Shown: positions 8,764-21,370, counted from the first letter of the stretch. The stretch is 64,000 bases of DNA from Planctomycetota bacterium (GCA_015075375.1 JABTUM010000005.1:1-64000), one strand, 5' to 3'. Notes: a model not told the origin generated them from the letters alone. Program-made: numbers and translations.

Positions 8764-8781
8764 TTGTTTATGAAGGAACAA
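8764..8781. promoter_or_regulatory. Candidate IclR operator, TTGTT-N8-AACAA
   Basis: A perfect 5-bp inverted repeat with an 8-bp spacer lies immediately upstream of the IclR start, in the 230-bp gap shared with the divergent sigma factor gene. Position and symmetry fit an autoregulatory IclR site. No copy was compared elsewhere. Confidence 0.35.
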
Positions 8782-8986
8782 TACCCCACGCCGACCCGCG
8801 TTGGCAAGCCTGCTGCCGCACAACCTCACAAGTGATTCTCACCCACACACTTATAAGGTAGGACGAAAACCGGCTTCCCGGCGAACGGTTGCTGTCGCCA
8901 AGCCACCAATTCGGGAAAATCATGTCCCCCCGCGGCCCCCAGAATGGAAATAGGAATGGGCCGCCAAAGAGCCCGGAGTGCTGCCC

Positions 8987-9517
8987 ATGTCTGACCGTCG
9001 CGCCTTCCTCGAATTGTTCCTCCGGCAACAGCAGGATCTTCACGCCTTCGTAGGGTCGATCGTGCGCGACTGGCATCGCAGCGAGGACGTGGTCCAGGAG
9101 TTGGCCTTGATCCTGTGGGAGAAGTTCGAGAGCTACGATCCACAACGCCCGTTCGGAGCTTGGGCGCGAGGCGTGGCCGCCAACTTGATCCTCCGCGACC
9201 TCGAACGCCACCGCCGCGCCTTGCCGCTGCTTTCGCCGGAATCCATTGCGGCCGTGCAGCGCGCCTACGACGAAATTGAAGCCTCCGAACCCGGCGCCGA
9301 ACTGGAAGCGCTGCGCGCCTGCGTCGCGTCGCTCGACGAACCCGCGCGGCACATGCTCGAACTGCGTTACACCGAAGCGCTGGGGCTCGATGCCTTGGCG
9401 CAACGCCTCAGCCGTTCGGTGGCCGCGGTGAAAAAGGCGCTCACGCGCCTGCGCGCGCGTTTGCAGGAATGCGTCGCGCGCAAGCTTGCCGCGAGCGGGG
9501 AGGCGCCCGGCGCATGA
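8987..9517 (+). CDS. ECF sigma-70 factor
   Basis: 176 residues from ATG at 8987, preceded by CGGAG at 8-nt spacing; an in-frame GTG at 8978 is less likely. Region 2 reads DVVQELALILWEKFESYDP then FGAWARGVAANLILRDLERH. Region 4 reads LDEPARHMLELRYTEALGLD then LSRSVAAVKKALTRLRARL, the usual RpoE-like helix-turn-helix. It matches the PVC-type sigma factors that pair with FecR-domain partners. The stop overlaps the next start (ATGA), so sigma factor and partner are made together. It directs RNA polymerase to an unknown regulon, probably including its own operon. Confidence 0.92.
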   Translation: MSDRRAFLELFLRQQQDLHAFVGSIVRDWHRSEDVVQELALILWEKFESYDPQRPFGAWARGVAANLILRDLERHRRALPLLSPESIAAVQRAYDEIEASEPGAELEALRACVASLDEPARHMLELRYTEALGLDALAQRLSRSVAAVKKALTRLRARLQECVARKLAASGEAPGA

Positions 9518-11658
9518 GCGACTCCACCGCTTTGGACGATCTGATCGGCGCGTATCTCGACGGAGCCGCCGACCAGGCCGGCGTTTCCGAACTCGAGGCG
9601 CGCCTGCGCTCCGACCGCGCGGCCGCGCACGCCTTCGTCCGCGCCGCGCGATTCGACCAGACCCTCTACCGTCTCCACGCGCTGCAGAAGCAAGGCCGTG
9701 CCGCGGGAGCCGTAAGCCCCGCCGGCCGCTTCATGACTCCCGTGCCGCGCCGCGCCGTCGCACCCAAGAAGCCTTTCTTTCCTCTTCGCATCGCAATCGC
9801 AGGCGCCGCAGCGGTATTACTCGCCTTCGCCGCCTGGCGATTCGGCACGCGATCGGATCCTCAAGCCAGCCAGCAGATCGGAAAGAAGCCTTCGCCCTCG
9901 CCCGCCCCTGCGGTGCTGGAGGATCTCGGCGTCGCGCGCCTTGGACGCCTGCACGGAAATCAAACCGTGCGCATCACCGATGCGGCCGGCTCCGAACGCA
10001 GCGCCGAGGTTGACGAATCTCTTCGCATGGGCGATACGCTGCGCCTCGCGGACGCTGCGGATGCGTTGGAGATTCGATTTCTCGACGGCACGCGAATGCA
10101 GATTTCCAATGCGGCGGAACTTCAGATCGTCCAAGCACCGCGCAACGGCGAGCGAGCGGCCAAGCGCCTGCTGCTTTCCGCAGGACGCCTGGAGGCCGAC
10201 GTGCCCCCGCAACCTGCCGCCACTCCGCTCACGATCGATACTCCGCTGGCCCGCGCCACGGTGCTCGGCACGCGCTTTACCTTAACCGCCATAAACGAAG
10301 CCACGCGCTTGGAAGTCGCGGCAGGACGCGTCAAGCTGGAACGCAAGCTCGACGCAGCGCGCATTGAAGTCGATGCCGGGCACTACGCCGAAGCGCGCGA
10401 AACCGCGCGCCTCGCGGCGGTTCCGCTGGGCCAGCCGCTGCCGCCCGGCCGCGATTATTACCTGAGCCCCAACGGCATGATCGGAGCCCCGGCCAGCGCC
10501 GCACGGCCCGCACGCGAAGTCCAGGAATTGGCCGCAAGCCTTAAGCCCGGCGACACGGTCCACCTGGCGCCCGGCACGTACCAGGCCTTCCTGCTAAAGG
10601 ACGTGCAAGGGTCGGCCGAGTTCCCCATCCTGCTCTGCGCCAAAGGCGGCCCGGCCCGCATCGAGGGTAGTTTGCGCGACGACGCCCGCGGCATGCGCGT
10701 ACGCCTCGACGAATGCAAACACCTCACCTTGCAGGGCCTCGAGATCGAAGCATCCGATCGGCTGGCGCTGCAGATTATCAACGGCTCGCATATCACGCTA
10801 CGTGACAGCGCCTTTCGCCACGGCGCGAAAGCCCTGCTCAGCGCCGTCGGCTGCGACGACTTAAAAATCGAACGCTGCGAATTCTCGGACGTTCACAGCG
10901 CTTCCGGTGCGTGCTCGCTCGAAGACTGCCAGCGGCCGTTCATCGTCGATTCGCGCTTCTTCCGCAACCCCGGCGCGGCCCTGCAACTTGCGGGTGGCGA
11001 CGAACCCGGCATGCGCGGGGCGATCCGTGGAGCACGCATCGAACGCAACATCCTGGCCGAGAACGGACACAGCGGCGGCGCGGCATTGAACCTCGACGGC
11101 ATCCATGAGGCGCTCGTACGCAACAATCTGCTCTACGCCAACCGTGCGTCCGGCATCGCCGTCTACCGCGACGGCAGCCGCCACGGCCCGCGCGAGGTCC
11201 GCGTGCTGAACAATACCGTCGTCTCCGCGCCCGGAGGTCGCTACGCACTCCGCCTCGCCGACCTCGAAGGACCGGTATTTCTGCGCAACAACCTCCTCGT
11301 CGGAGGCAACGATTCGATACCCGCGCTGGGACTCCTGCGCGAAGCCGACCTGAAGCATATCGACAGCGACGCCAATCTCTTCGCCGGCCCGCGTCTCGTG
11401 GCCATCGACGACATCGAGCCCGCCGCGTGGACTCTGGAAGAATGGCAACGCAAAGGCCACGACGCGCGCTCGCGATTCGCCGATCCCGGTACGCTCTTTT
11501 TGAACGCACCGGTACACGATTACCGGCTCGCGCCGCAGTCGCCCGCGCGGGATGCCGGCGACGACGCCCAAGTCACCACGAACGATTCCGACCTCGACGG
11601 CCGCCCGCGCAAACAGGGCGACCGCGTCGATCTCGGATGCTACGAAGCCGCACCGTAA
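9514..11658 (+). CDS. FecR-domain transmembrane protein fused to a right-handed beta-helix
   Basis: 714 residues from the ATG that overlaps the sigma stop. Residues 1-85 are a cytoplasmic anti-sigma-like segment (LIGAYLDGAADQAGVSELEA). A single membrane helix follows near 90-110 (IAIAGAAAVLLAFAAW). Next is a FecR domain (DSLRMGDTLRL-like, TPLARATVLGTRF, GRVKLER), then about 400 residues of parallel beta-helix repeats (PGDTVHLAPGTYQ, VRNNLLYANRASGIAVY, RNNLLVGG). The predicted topology is inside sigma binding and outside FecR plus beta-helix. The beta-helix resembles polysaccharide-binding or lyase folds, so glycan sensing is inferred. It ends in VDLGCYEAAP, like many PVC beta-helix proteins. 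Confidence 0.85.
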   Translation: MSDSTALDDLIGAYLDGAADQAGVSELEARLRSDRAAAHAFVRAARFDQTLYRLHALQKQGRAAGAVSPAGRFMTPVPRRAVAPKKPFFPLRIAIAGAAAVLLAFAAWRFGTRSDPQASQQIGKKPSPSPAPAVLEDLGVARLGRLHGNQTVRITDAAGSERSAEVDESLRMGDTLRLADAADALEIRFLDGTRMQISNAAELQIVQAPRNGERAAKRLLLSAGRLEADVPPQPAATPLTIDTPLARATVLGTRFTLTAINEATRLEVAAGRVKLERKLDAARIEVDAGHYAEARETARLAAVPLGQPLPPGRDYYLSPNGMIGAPASAARPAREVQELAASLKPGDTVHLAPGTYQAFLLKDVQGSAEFPILLCAKGGPARIEGSLRDDARGMRVRLDECKHLTLQGLEIEASDRLALQIINGSHITLRDSAFRHGAKALLSAVGCDDLKIERCEFSDVHSASGACSLEDCQRPFIVDSRFFRNPGAALQLAGGDEPGMRGAIRGARIERNILAENGHSGGAALNLDGIHEALVRNNLLYANRASGIAVYRDGSRHGPREVRVLNNTVVSAPGGRYALRLADLEGPVFLRNNLLVGGNDSIPALGLLREADLKHIDSDANLFAGPRLVAIDDIEPAAWTLEEWQRKGHDARSRFADPGTLFLNAPVHDYRLAPQSPARDAGDDAQVTTNDSDLDGRPRKQGDRVDLGCYEAAP

Positions 11659-11702
11659 CGGCGGAACCGCAGGCCGCCGACGCCAGATGAGGAGCCGCAC
11701 CC

Positions 11703-14543
11703 ATGTACGCGCCCCGATTTGCCGGCCTGCTCGTTTGCGTAAGCCTTGCCGCCTGCGCATGCTCGGCCACGGACTGGTACGTCTCCCCTAGCGGAACCGC
11801 CGGCGGTACCGGCACGTCCGGCAGCCCCTTTCGACAGATCCGGCAGGCCCTACCCGTCGTCGGCCCCGGAGACACCGTGCACGTGGCCGACGGCTCCTAC
11901 CTCGGCTTTACCATGGAAGACATCGACGGCGGCAACGGCGCTCCCATTACCATCAAGGCCACCGGGTCTAACGCCGTGGTCGTCAAAACCACCGACCGCA
12001 GCGACAATCGCGACACGATCTTCATCACCTTCTGTACGTACATCGTGATCGACGGTTTGCGCAGCTTCGACGCCAATCGCGCCGCAATCCGCATCGACGA
12101 CGGGCACCACATCACGATCCGCAACTGCGTCCTCGGCGACAACGAACGCTGGGGCATTCTCACCGGATTCAGCGACGACCTGCTGATCGAAAACAACACG
12201 GCCTACGGCAGCCGCGTAGAGCACGGCATCTACGTCGCCAACAGCGGCGACCGCCCCGTCGTGCGCGGCAACCTAATCTACGGCAACAATGCGAACGGCC
12301 TGCACATGAACGGCGACCTGGAGCAAGGCGGCGACGGGATCATCAGCAACGCACTCGTCGAAGATAACGTGATCTACAACAACGGCCTCGGCGGCGGCGG
12401 CTCGGGCATCAACTGCGACGGCGTCACCGATTCGGTTATCCGCAATAACCTCATCTACAACGCGCACCACGCCGGCATCTCGCTGTACCAGATCGACGGC
12501 GGCTCCCCTTCCCATCGCAACACCGTAGTGAACAACACCCTCGATCTGGCCGACAACGGGAAGTGGTGCCTGCAGATTCACGACGGGAGCACCAATACCG
12601 TGGTCTTCAACAATGTCTTCGTCACGCGCCACGCCTCGCGCGGCAGCATCCACCTAAACGGCGCCGGAAACCTGACGGGGCTCGTCTGCGATTACAACAT
12701 CCTCCGGACCGGATCGCGCGCGGTCACCACCAACGACGACAGCACCTACCTCAGCCTCGCCCAATGGCAGGCGCTGGGATACGACACGCACAGCACGGCA
12801 GGCACCGCGGCCGGCCTCTTCGTCGATCCCGACAACGGCAATTACGCGCTGCTCACCGACAGCGCCGCGAAAGATGCCGGCGTGGCCTCGCTGGGCGGAA
12901 AGAATGCGCCTGCCGACGACCGCCTCGGCGCCGCGCGTCCCCAAGGCAGCGGCTACGATCTCGGCTCGCTCGAAGCAGCCGGAACGCCGCCGGTCAACAC
13001 GCCGCCCACCATCTCCGCGATCTCCGACCGCACCATCAACGAAGATGCGACCACCGGTTCGATCGCCTTCACCGTCGGCGACGCGCAGACCGCCGCTTCC
13101 GCGCTGACCGTCACGCGCGCGAGTTCCAATACGACGCTGCTCCCGCTTTCCGGAATCGTGCTCGGCGGCAGCGGCGCCAACCGTACCGTCACCCTCACGC
13201 CCGCCGCCAACCGCAGCGGAGCGTCCACCGTCACCCTCACCGTCAGCGACGGTGCGCTCACCGCACAGTCCGTTTTTGTGCTCACCGTGAACGCAGTCAA
13301 CGATCCGCCCTCGGTCAGCATCGTGCTGCCATCCGAACAGCCGCACTACGCCGATCCCGGCGACTCCGTATCCTTTAGCGCCACCGGCAGCGACCTCGAA
13401 GGCGCCGTCACGTACCTGTGGGATTTCGACGACGGCACCGGCTCCACCAGCGCCGCGCCTGCGCACGCCTTTGCCGATCCCGGCGTCTACACCGTCCGCG
13501 TCACCGTCACCGACTCCGGTAGCCTGACCGCCTTCGACACCGTCACCGTAATCGTCGGCGGCGGCGCCCTCGGCTCGTTCAAGGTCGTGCAACTCCAGTA
13601 TACGCTGGCCTTCTCGAAGAAAGTCCGCTTCGGCGCGGACGTGGACACCTTGACGCTCTCAGCCAAGCTCGATCCCGGCGCGCTGTGGGACGCCGGACTC
13701 ACCTCCGCGGTCTTGAACGGCGCGGTGCTGCGCCTGCGTTGCGCCGGCTTGGAATTCGAAACCGGCCTGCCCTCGAGTGTGAGCAGCAAAAAAATCGCCT
13801 GGACCGCCCCCAAGACCGAACGGCCCGCCTTCGGAGCCACCTATCAACCGGCCACCGGAGCGCTCACCGTGCAGCTCAAGAACGCCGACCTCGCCTCGGC
13901 ATTTGCGGCCTTGGGCGCCGTCGATGGTAACGCCATCAAGCAAGTACTCGTACTCCTCGATCTGGAACTCGAACTGGAGGCAGGCGCTTCGATCTGGACG
14001 GGCGCCTCACAACTCGGAACGCGCTACGATTGCGCCCGCGCCGGAAGCACCGGAATCGGGCGGTATCGGTTCGGTCAAAGCGCCTACACCTTGCCGCAGG
14101 GATATCTGGGCCTCGACTCGGCGCAGTTCTCGTATAAAGCCACCGGCGCGGCCGGCCCGCAGGAACGCTTCGTCTGCTCGCTCGCATTCGTCCCCGCCGC
14201 GGGCGTGGAGTTCGATCCCGCGGCCGACGGCCTCGCGCTGACGCTGGGCGATTACGAACCCGTATGGGCGCCCGGGGCATTTACACGCGGCGCCGATGGC
14301 CTTTCGTTCAGCTACCGCCGCCCGCGCGAAGCGCCCCCCGGCCTCGCGCAAGTCTCCATCCTCGGCGCGCGCGGATCGATCAAGCTCACCAGCGATTGGC
14401 TGCCGGCCGGAACCTTCGGGCTGCCCGCGCCCCTGCCCGGCGCTCCCGCCGGGGTACCGATCGTCCTGGGCCTGCAAAGCGGGGCGACGGATGCCACGAT
14501 CCTTACCCGGCTATTCCTCACGGGCAAAGTTTATAAGCGCTGA
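11703..14543 (+). CDS. Secreted beta-helix protein with cadherin-like and PKD domains
   Basis: 946 residues with an N-terminal signal sequence (FAGLLVCVSLAACACSA; Cys residues could also allow lipidation). Residues 23-430 form a right-handed beta-helix (WYVSPSGTAGGTGTSGSPF, PGDTVHVADGSY, many N-N-x-I/V-Y-N turns). About 435-530 is an Ig/cadherin-like domain (NEDATTGSIAFTV to FVLTVNAVNDPP) and about 535-620 a PKD domain (YLWDFDDGTGSTS, DPGVYTVRVTVTDSG). The last 320 residues are unrecognised beta-rich sequence. AGGAG lies at good distance from the ATG. It follows the FecR/beta-helix gene by 44 bp and shares its helix type. A surface glycan-binding or lyase role is likely; the exact activity is unknown. 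Confidence 0.82.
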   Translation: MYAPRFAGLLVCVSLAACACSATDWYVSPSGTAGGTGTSGSPFRQIRQALPVVGPGDTVHVADGSYLGFTMEDIDGGNGAPITIKATGSNAVVVKTTDRSDNRDTIFITFCTYIVIDGLRSFDANRAAIRIDDGHHITIRNCVLGDNERWGILTGFSDDLLIENNTAYGSRVEHGIYVANSGDRPVVRGNLIYGNNANGLHMNGDLEQGGDGIISNALVEDNVIYNNGLGGGGSGINCDGVTDSVIRNNLIYNAHHAGISLYQIDGGSPSHRNTVVNNTLDLADNGKWCLQIHDGSTNTVVFNNVFVTRHASRGSIHLNGAGNLTGLVCDYNILRTGSRAVTTNDDSTYLSLAQWQALGYDTHSTAGTAAGLFVDPDNGNYALLTDSAAKDAGVASLGGKNAPADDRLGAARPQGSGYDLGSLEAAGTPPVNTPPTISAISDRTINEDATTGSIAFTVGDAQTAASALTVTRASSNTTLLPLSGIVLGGSGANRTVTLTPAANRSGASTVTLTVSDGALTAQSVFVLTVNAVNDPPSVSIVLPSEQPHYADPGDSVSFSATGSDLEGAVTYLWDFDDGTGSTSAAPAHAFADPGVYTVRVTVTDSGSLTAFDTVTVIVGGGALGSFKVVQLQYTLAFSKKVRFGADVDTLTLSAKLDPGALWDAGLTSAVLNGAVLRLRCAGLEFETGLPSSVSSKKIAWTAPKTERPAFGATYQPATGALTVQLKNADLASAFAALGAVDGNAIKQVLVLLDLELELEAGASIWTGASQLGTRYDCARAGSTGIGRYRFGQSAYTLPQGYLGLDSAQFSYKATGAAGPQERFVCSLAFVPAAGVEFDPAADGLALTLGDYEPVWAPGAFTRGADGLSFSYRRPREAPPGLAQVSILGARGSIKLTSDWLPAGTFGLPAPLPGAPAGVPIVLGLQSGATDATILTRLFLTGKVYKR

Positions 14544-14582
14544 TACCGGCGCGGCGTCGCGCACTCGGCAAAAGGCGAAACG

Positions 14583-16637
14583 CTACTTCAAATACGAGAG
14601 GACCGATTCGACTCGTCGCGTGGCTTCGGGTTTCGGTTCCTGCACCACCACGAGCCCCGAGCCGGCGTCTTCAAACACCCAAGCCAGCTTGGCTTCCTTG
14701 AGCATCTCCTGCAACGCCAGCGCCAGCGGCTGCTTGGTCGCGCGCGCGTTCAAGACCACCTCGGCGCCGCCTTTAGGCACGTCGATCCGGATGCGCGTGT
14801 TGGTCAGCAGAGCCAGCATCTCCACCGCTTCGCTCAGACCCGTCTCTTCGAAGTTGAACGTTACCGGCTTGCGCACCAGCGCCAAAAGCTTCTGCGTTTC
14901 GGGACTGGCCAGCACGTCCACGCCCCACACTTCCAGCGACGTCTCCGGATCGCGTGAAGTCCGGTACAGCACGCGCCCGAAGAGCCGCACCTGATCGTCC
15001 TTCTTCAGTTCGGCGATTTGCTTGGAAAGCGATTCGTAGCCGTACAACGAGGCCAGCAGCTTGACGTGCGGATTGGCCGCGGCGTCCGCGGCTCCGGCCG
15101 TATGCGCCTTCTTGGCTTCCGGGAGGTACACGAACGGATGCAGGTTATGCGCCTGCGGCGTGGTGAGTTGAAACGAGGTCTTCTGATCGCCGCTCCAGTC
15201 CGCGTCAGGCGCGGCGTACACCGCCTCGACCCAGACCCAACGCCCCGCCCACTCGTCCGGCAGCGCCGAAAGCAGCGTGGCACTCGCCACCGGCGCCGTG
15301 CGGCGCAGTTCCGCCAGATCCGCGTTGCCTTCTTCCTGAGCTTCTTCGCCGGCCGGCTGAGCCACGGCTTCGGCCAGCGCGCTCATCGAGACTTCGAACG
15401 CATACTGGCACAGGAAATTGCCGCGGTCCTGCTGCGGCAGCTTGCGCCAGCCCTCTAAAAAGGCTTTGTACTCCGGGCTGGCTGCGAAATCGTCGGGTGG
15501 AGGAACCGATGGAATCAGCGCACGCAGCTTCGCCGTCGTGGGGTAATCGGCTGCGAAGCCCTCGGGCATGCGCAGGTTCTTGGCCAGCGCTTGCCCGACC
15601 GCATCTTTCATCGCCCGCAGCGGATCGTCGTTCTTGCGCGTCCATGCGTTGTCGGAGATCGATTTCACCGTCCAGCGCTGCCGAGCGTCGATCTGCTTCT
15701 GCTCCACGCCCGTGCCTACGCACTCCGGGCAGCGCGACTTCTTCCCGCCGCCGCACGTCGGACACGTAACCTGAATCTTGCGTTCCGGGATCACCCCCGT
15801 CATCGTGATCCGCGCCGGGATGATCTGCTCGACCGTGCCGCGCCCTTTGCAGTTCACGCATGTGCCCCACCCCGAATGCTGATCGCACGCTTTGCAGGCC
15901 GTAAAGCCTGCGCCGGCACCCGGCTTCTCCTTGGCCCGGCTGCGCGCTTGCGCCTCGAGATCCTTCCGGATCGAGGCCAGCTTCGCCAATATCTCGTCGG
16001 GACTCACCGCCGCCGCGGCCCCTTCGGCCGGCGGACCTTGGTACGCCTGCGAGTACGCATAACGCAGCGTCTCGATCGCCGTAGCGAACTGCTTCTCGTC
16101 CAGCGACTTCAACGCCTGCGTGTACGCCTCCTGGCGCTTGCGGTCCAATTCGCGCTTCAGCTCGCGCGACTTGACCTTCGCCTCCAGGTCGTCCGTCTTC
16201 GCCACCAGTTCGTCGTACAGTTCCACCGCCAGCTTCGGATACTTCGGCGCGTACAGGTCGGCGAGCTTGCGGGTCGCCTGCATGTAAAAGGGGCTCGCCA
16301 TCGCGCGCAGTTCGGTCAGCAGCTTTTCCGCTTCGGTTTTCAGGTCGGAGGTCAAGCAATACGCCGCGAGTTCCCAATGCCCTTTGGCATCGTCGGCCGC
16401 GAGCTTGCCGCGCCGCGTTCTGAACACCTTCAGCGGCGACTCCTTGTACTCGACCGATTTCACTTCGTGACGCGGCAGCGTGACCGTCCCCTGCGGCGTA
16501 CGGATGCGCACGCTTTGCGCATTCTCTTCCAGCACCTCGCCGTCGAAGACGCGCCCGTCGTGGCACGTCACCGTATCCGCGTATACCGCGCCCGCCGCGA
16601 ACAGCACAAGAATTCCAAACCAGCCAACCCGCACCAT
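14583..16637 (-). CDS. Exported protein with four-CxxC zinc finger and STN-like C-terminus
   Basis: 684 residues beginning with a signal peptide (GILVLFAAGAVYA). A short beta-barrel-like block follows (DGRVFDGEVLEENAQSV), then helical and TPR-like segments. A DnaJ-type cysteine cluster lies near residues 245-315 (ACKACD, CVNCKGRG, CPTCGGG, CPECVGTG). The last 80 residues (VTFNFEETGLSEAVEMLALL to VVLNARATKQPLALALQ) look like a secretin/TonB short N-terminal domain. A DnaJ-like zinc centre on an exported protein is unusual. Function is unknown; holding or assembling envelope proteins is one guess. It is the last gene of the kinase-led minus-strand run, 19 bp after trpF. Confidence 0.75.
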   Translation of the reverse strand: MVRVGWFGILVLFAAGAVYADTVTCHDGRVFDGEVLEENAQSVRIRTPQGTVTLPRHEVKSVEYKESPLKVFRTRRGKLAADDAKGHWELAAYCLTSDLKTEAEKLLTELRAMASPFYMQATRKLADLYAPKYPKLAVELYDELVAKTDDLEAKVKSRELKRELDRKRQEAYTQALKSLDEKQFATAIETLRYAYSQAYQGPPAEGAAAAVSPDEILAKLASIRKDLEAQARSRAKEKPGAGAGFTACKACDQHSGWGTCVNCKGRGTVEQIIPARITMTGVIPERKIQVTCPTCGGGKKSRCPECVGTGVEQKQIDARQRWTVKSISDNAWTRKNDDPLRAMKDAVGQALAKNLRMPEGFAADYPTTAKLRALIPSVPPPDDFAASPEYKAFLEGWRKLPQQDRGNFLCQYAFEVSMSALAEAVAQPAGEEAQEEGNADLAELRRTAPVASATLLSALPDEWAGRWVWVEAVYAAPDADWSGDQKTSFQLTTPQAHNLHPFVYLPEAKKAHTAGAADAAANPHVKLLASLYGYESLSKQIAELKKDDQVRLFGRVLYRTSRDPETSLEVWGVDVLASPETQKLLALVRKPVTFNFEETGLSEAVEMLALLTNTRIRIDVPKGGAEVVLNARATKQPLALALQEMLKEAKLAWVFEDAGSGLVVVQEPKPEATRRVESVLSYLK

Positions 16638-16656
16638 ATCCTGCGCCTCGACCGCC

Positions 16657-17304
16657 CTATGAAATACGCACGGACTCCGCCGCCTTAACGAACGCGCGCA
16701 TCTTCGCCGCGTCCTTGATGCCCGGCGCCGATTCCACCCCGCTGGCCGTATCCACCCAAGCCGGCCGCACCCGCGCTACGGCTTCAGCCACGTTGGCCGG
16801 CGTAAGCCCTCCCGCGAGCACCATCGGATGCGCGCGTGTCCAGCCGTCCAGAATCGACCAGTCGAACGTCCGGCCTGTACCGCCCAGCGCTCCGGCCACC
16901 CGGGCATCCAGCAACAGCGCCTCGCACGAAAACGCCTCGCGATCCACGCGCGCCAGGTCCTCTACCTTAGAGACGCGATAGACCTTCCAAAGCTGCACGC
17001 CATTCGGAAGCGCCTGCCGCAGGCGTGCGCCAAAAGCCGGAGTCTCGCCCCCATGTAGCTGCACCACGTTCAGCCGAGCCGCTTGCACTGCGCGCTCGAT
17101 CGCCGTCACGTCGGCATCCGCGAAGACACCCACGCGCAGCGCCTGGCCCGCCGCCCCGGAAAGCTCGCGTGCACGTTCCAGATCGGCCAGATAGCGCGGC
17201 CCGCCGGGCACGAAATTGAACCCCAGCGCCTCCGCGCCCGCCGCCACCGCGGCTTGCACGTCTTCGACGCGGGTCAGCCCGCAAATCTTCACACGTACAT
17301 TCAT
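16657..17304 (-). CDS. trpF: Phosphoribosylanthranilate isomerase
   Basis: 215 residues, the normal family length. The general-base Cys is in VKICGLT at residues 5-11 and the acid Asp is in LLLDAR near 132. Other signatures are GFNFVPGGPRYL, VQLHGGE and LAGGLTPANV plus VDTASGVE. The enzyme converts N-(5-phosphoribosyl)anthranilate to CdRP in tryptophan synthesis, in the cytoplasm. No other trp gene is nearby; the neighbours are a Gfo/Idh gene upstream and an exported zinc-finger protein downstream, so it is a scattered trp gene. Confidence 0.97.
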   Translation of the reverse strand: MNVRVKICGLTRVEDVQAAVAAGAEALGFNFVPGGPRYLADLERARELSGAAGQALRVGVFADADVTAIERAVQAARLNVVQLHGGETPAFGARLRQALPNGVQLWKVYRVSKVEDLARVDREAFSCEALLLDARVAGALGGTGRTFDWSILDGWTRAHPMVLAGGLTPANVAEAVARVRPAWVDTASGVESAPGIKDAAKMRAFVKAAESVRIS

Positions 17305-17391
17305 GGGATCTAAGGATACGCGAGGTCGCGGCCCGGTGCCACAATTTGACGGGCGCGCGCGTTGAGCCCTTCGTTCGATCTTGGCGAGGCG

Positions 17392-18405
17392 CTAGGCGCG
17401 GTACGCCGTCGGAAGCAGCGTCACGGGTTTCCCCGTATCCGCCGCCTGCTGCGCCTTCAACGCCCATTCCGTGACGCGAAAAGCCTCCCACGTCTGCGTC
17501 GGCGCTTGGGTTTCGCCGCGCAAAAATCGAGCAAACGTTACCACCGGATCGGCCGGATGTTCCGGCAACTCCAGCGCGCGCGGCGCAGCATCGGCCGTCA
17601 CCAGCGTGCAGCGGCCTTCGGCCTCGTACGCCTCCACCACGCCCAACGAACCGGCGATGCGCAGCCGTTCGTCGCCGTGCGTCGGCGCGGACTTGGGCCG
17701 CAGGTAATCCAGGCTCACCGTCGCGAAGCCGCCGTTCGCCTGCTTGAAGACCAGCCCAGCCTGCGTCGCGCAGCCGGGAACTTCAGGATGCAGCGCATAC
17801 CCGTCCCAGCCCGCCACCTCGGTGAACACGTCGCCCAGGATCCACTCCATCCAGCCGAACGCATGAATGCCCACCCACGGAATGAAGCCAGGAAACGTGC
17901 GCCGGTCCTGCCACGAGGCCGGACGCGCGGCCCAACGATAAGATTTCTGGTGGTGGCTCGCGTACACCTCTCCAACCGCGCCCGAAGCCACCGCCGCTTT
18001 CGCCGCTTCAAATACCGCCCAGCCCTGCGTGCCCTGCATCGCATATACGGGCGTGCCCGTGCTCGAAACGATATCCCACGTCTGCGCCAACTCCGCGAGA
18101 TCGAACGCCAGAGGCTTCTCGACCGTCACCGGCACGCCACGCTGCGCCGCCTCGCGCACCCAGCCGCCCATGGCGGTAAATTCCGTGGAAACCTGCACCA
18201 GATCCAGCTCCGACTTATCGAGCAGTTCCCGCGCGTCGGCAAAGCGCCGCGTTTCTTCCGTGACTCCCGCGGCCTTGGCGAACGCTTCCGGTTTTTCTTG
18301 CGCGCAACCCGGCGCTACCGCCACGACGCGCGCTTCGGGCAGCGCCTCCAAGAGCGCCTTGTAGCTGCCCCAGTGGTAACTGCATCCGATCAAACCGATG
18401 CGCAT
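17392..18405 (-). CDS. Gfo/Idh/MocA-family oxidoreductase
   Basis: 337 residues. A Rossmann start (MRIGLIGCSYHWGSY, a divergent Gly motif) is followed by the canonical EKP in VTVEKPLAF near residue 99 and an alpha/beta domain with GFIPWVGIHAFGWMEWILGD (possible catalytic Asp/His region). It probably oxidises or epimerises a sugar derivative with NAD(P). It lies 16 bp downstream of the LamG kinase gene and 87 bp upstream of trpF on the same strand, but no functional link to either is evident. The substrate cannot be assigned. Confidence 0.85.
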   Translation of the reverse strand: MRIGLIGCSYHWGSYKALLEALPEARVVAVAPGCAQEKPEAFAKAAGVTEETRRFADARELLDKSELDLVQVSTEFTAMGGWVREAAQRGVPVTVEKPLAFDLAELAQTWDIVSSTGTPVYAMQGTQGWAVFEAAKAAVASGAVGEVYASHHQKSYRWAARPASWQDRRTFPGFIPWVGIHAFGWMEWILGDVFTEVAGWDGYALHPEVPGCATQAGLVFKQANGGFATVSLDYLRPKSAPTHGDERLRIAGSLGVVEAYEAEGRCTLVTADAAPRALELPEHPADPVVTFARFLRGETQAPTQTWEAFRVTEWALKAQQAADTGKPVTLLPTAYRA

Positions 18406-18421
18406 TCGCGAGGTCCTGGAT

Positions 18422-21238
<2,817 letters not shown>

Positions 21239-21344
21239 AGCGCCACTCGCCGTCCCGTCCACAATCGCGGGCAGGCCAAATCCTCTTAAAATGGAATGGG
21301 CTATAACTTTTTGGCGCGCGCCGTGTGGCGTGAACCGACAGTCT

Positions 21345-21366
21345 GTTCGCTCTTCCGGGAGCGAAC
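21345..21366 (-). terminator. Hairpin downstream of the HEAT-like gene pair
   Basis: A perfect 8-bp stem (GTTCGCTC/GAGCGAAC) with a 6-nt loop lies 4 bp beyond the stop of the second HEAT-like gene. No T run follows, so termination or mRNA protection is only suggested by position. Confidence 0.4.
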
Positions 21367-21370
21367 GGCC

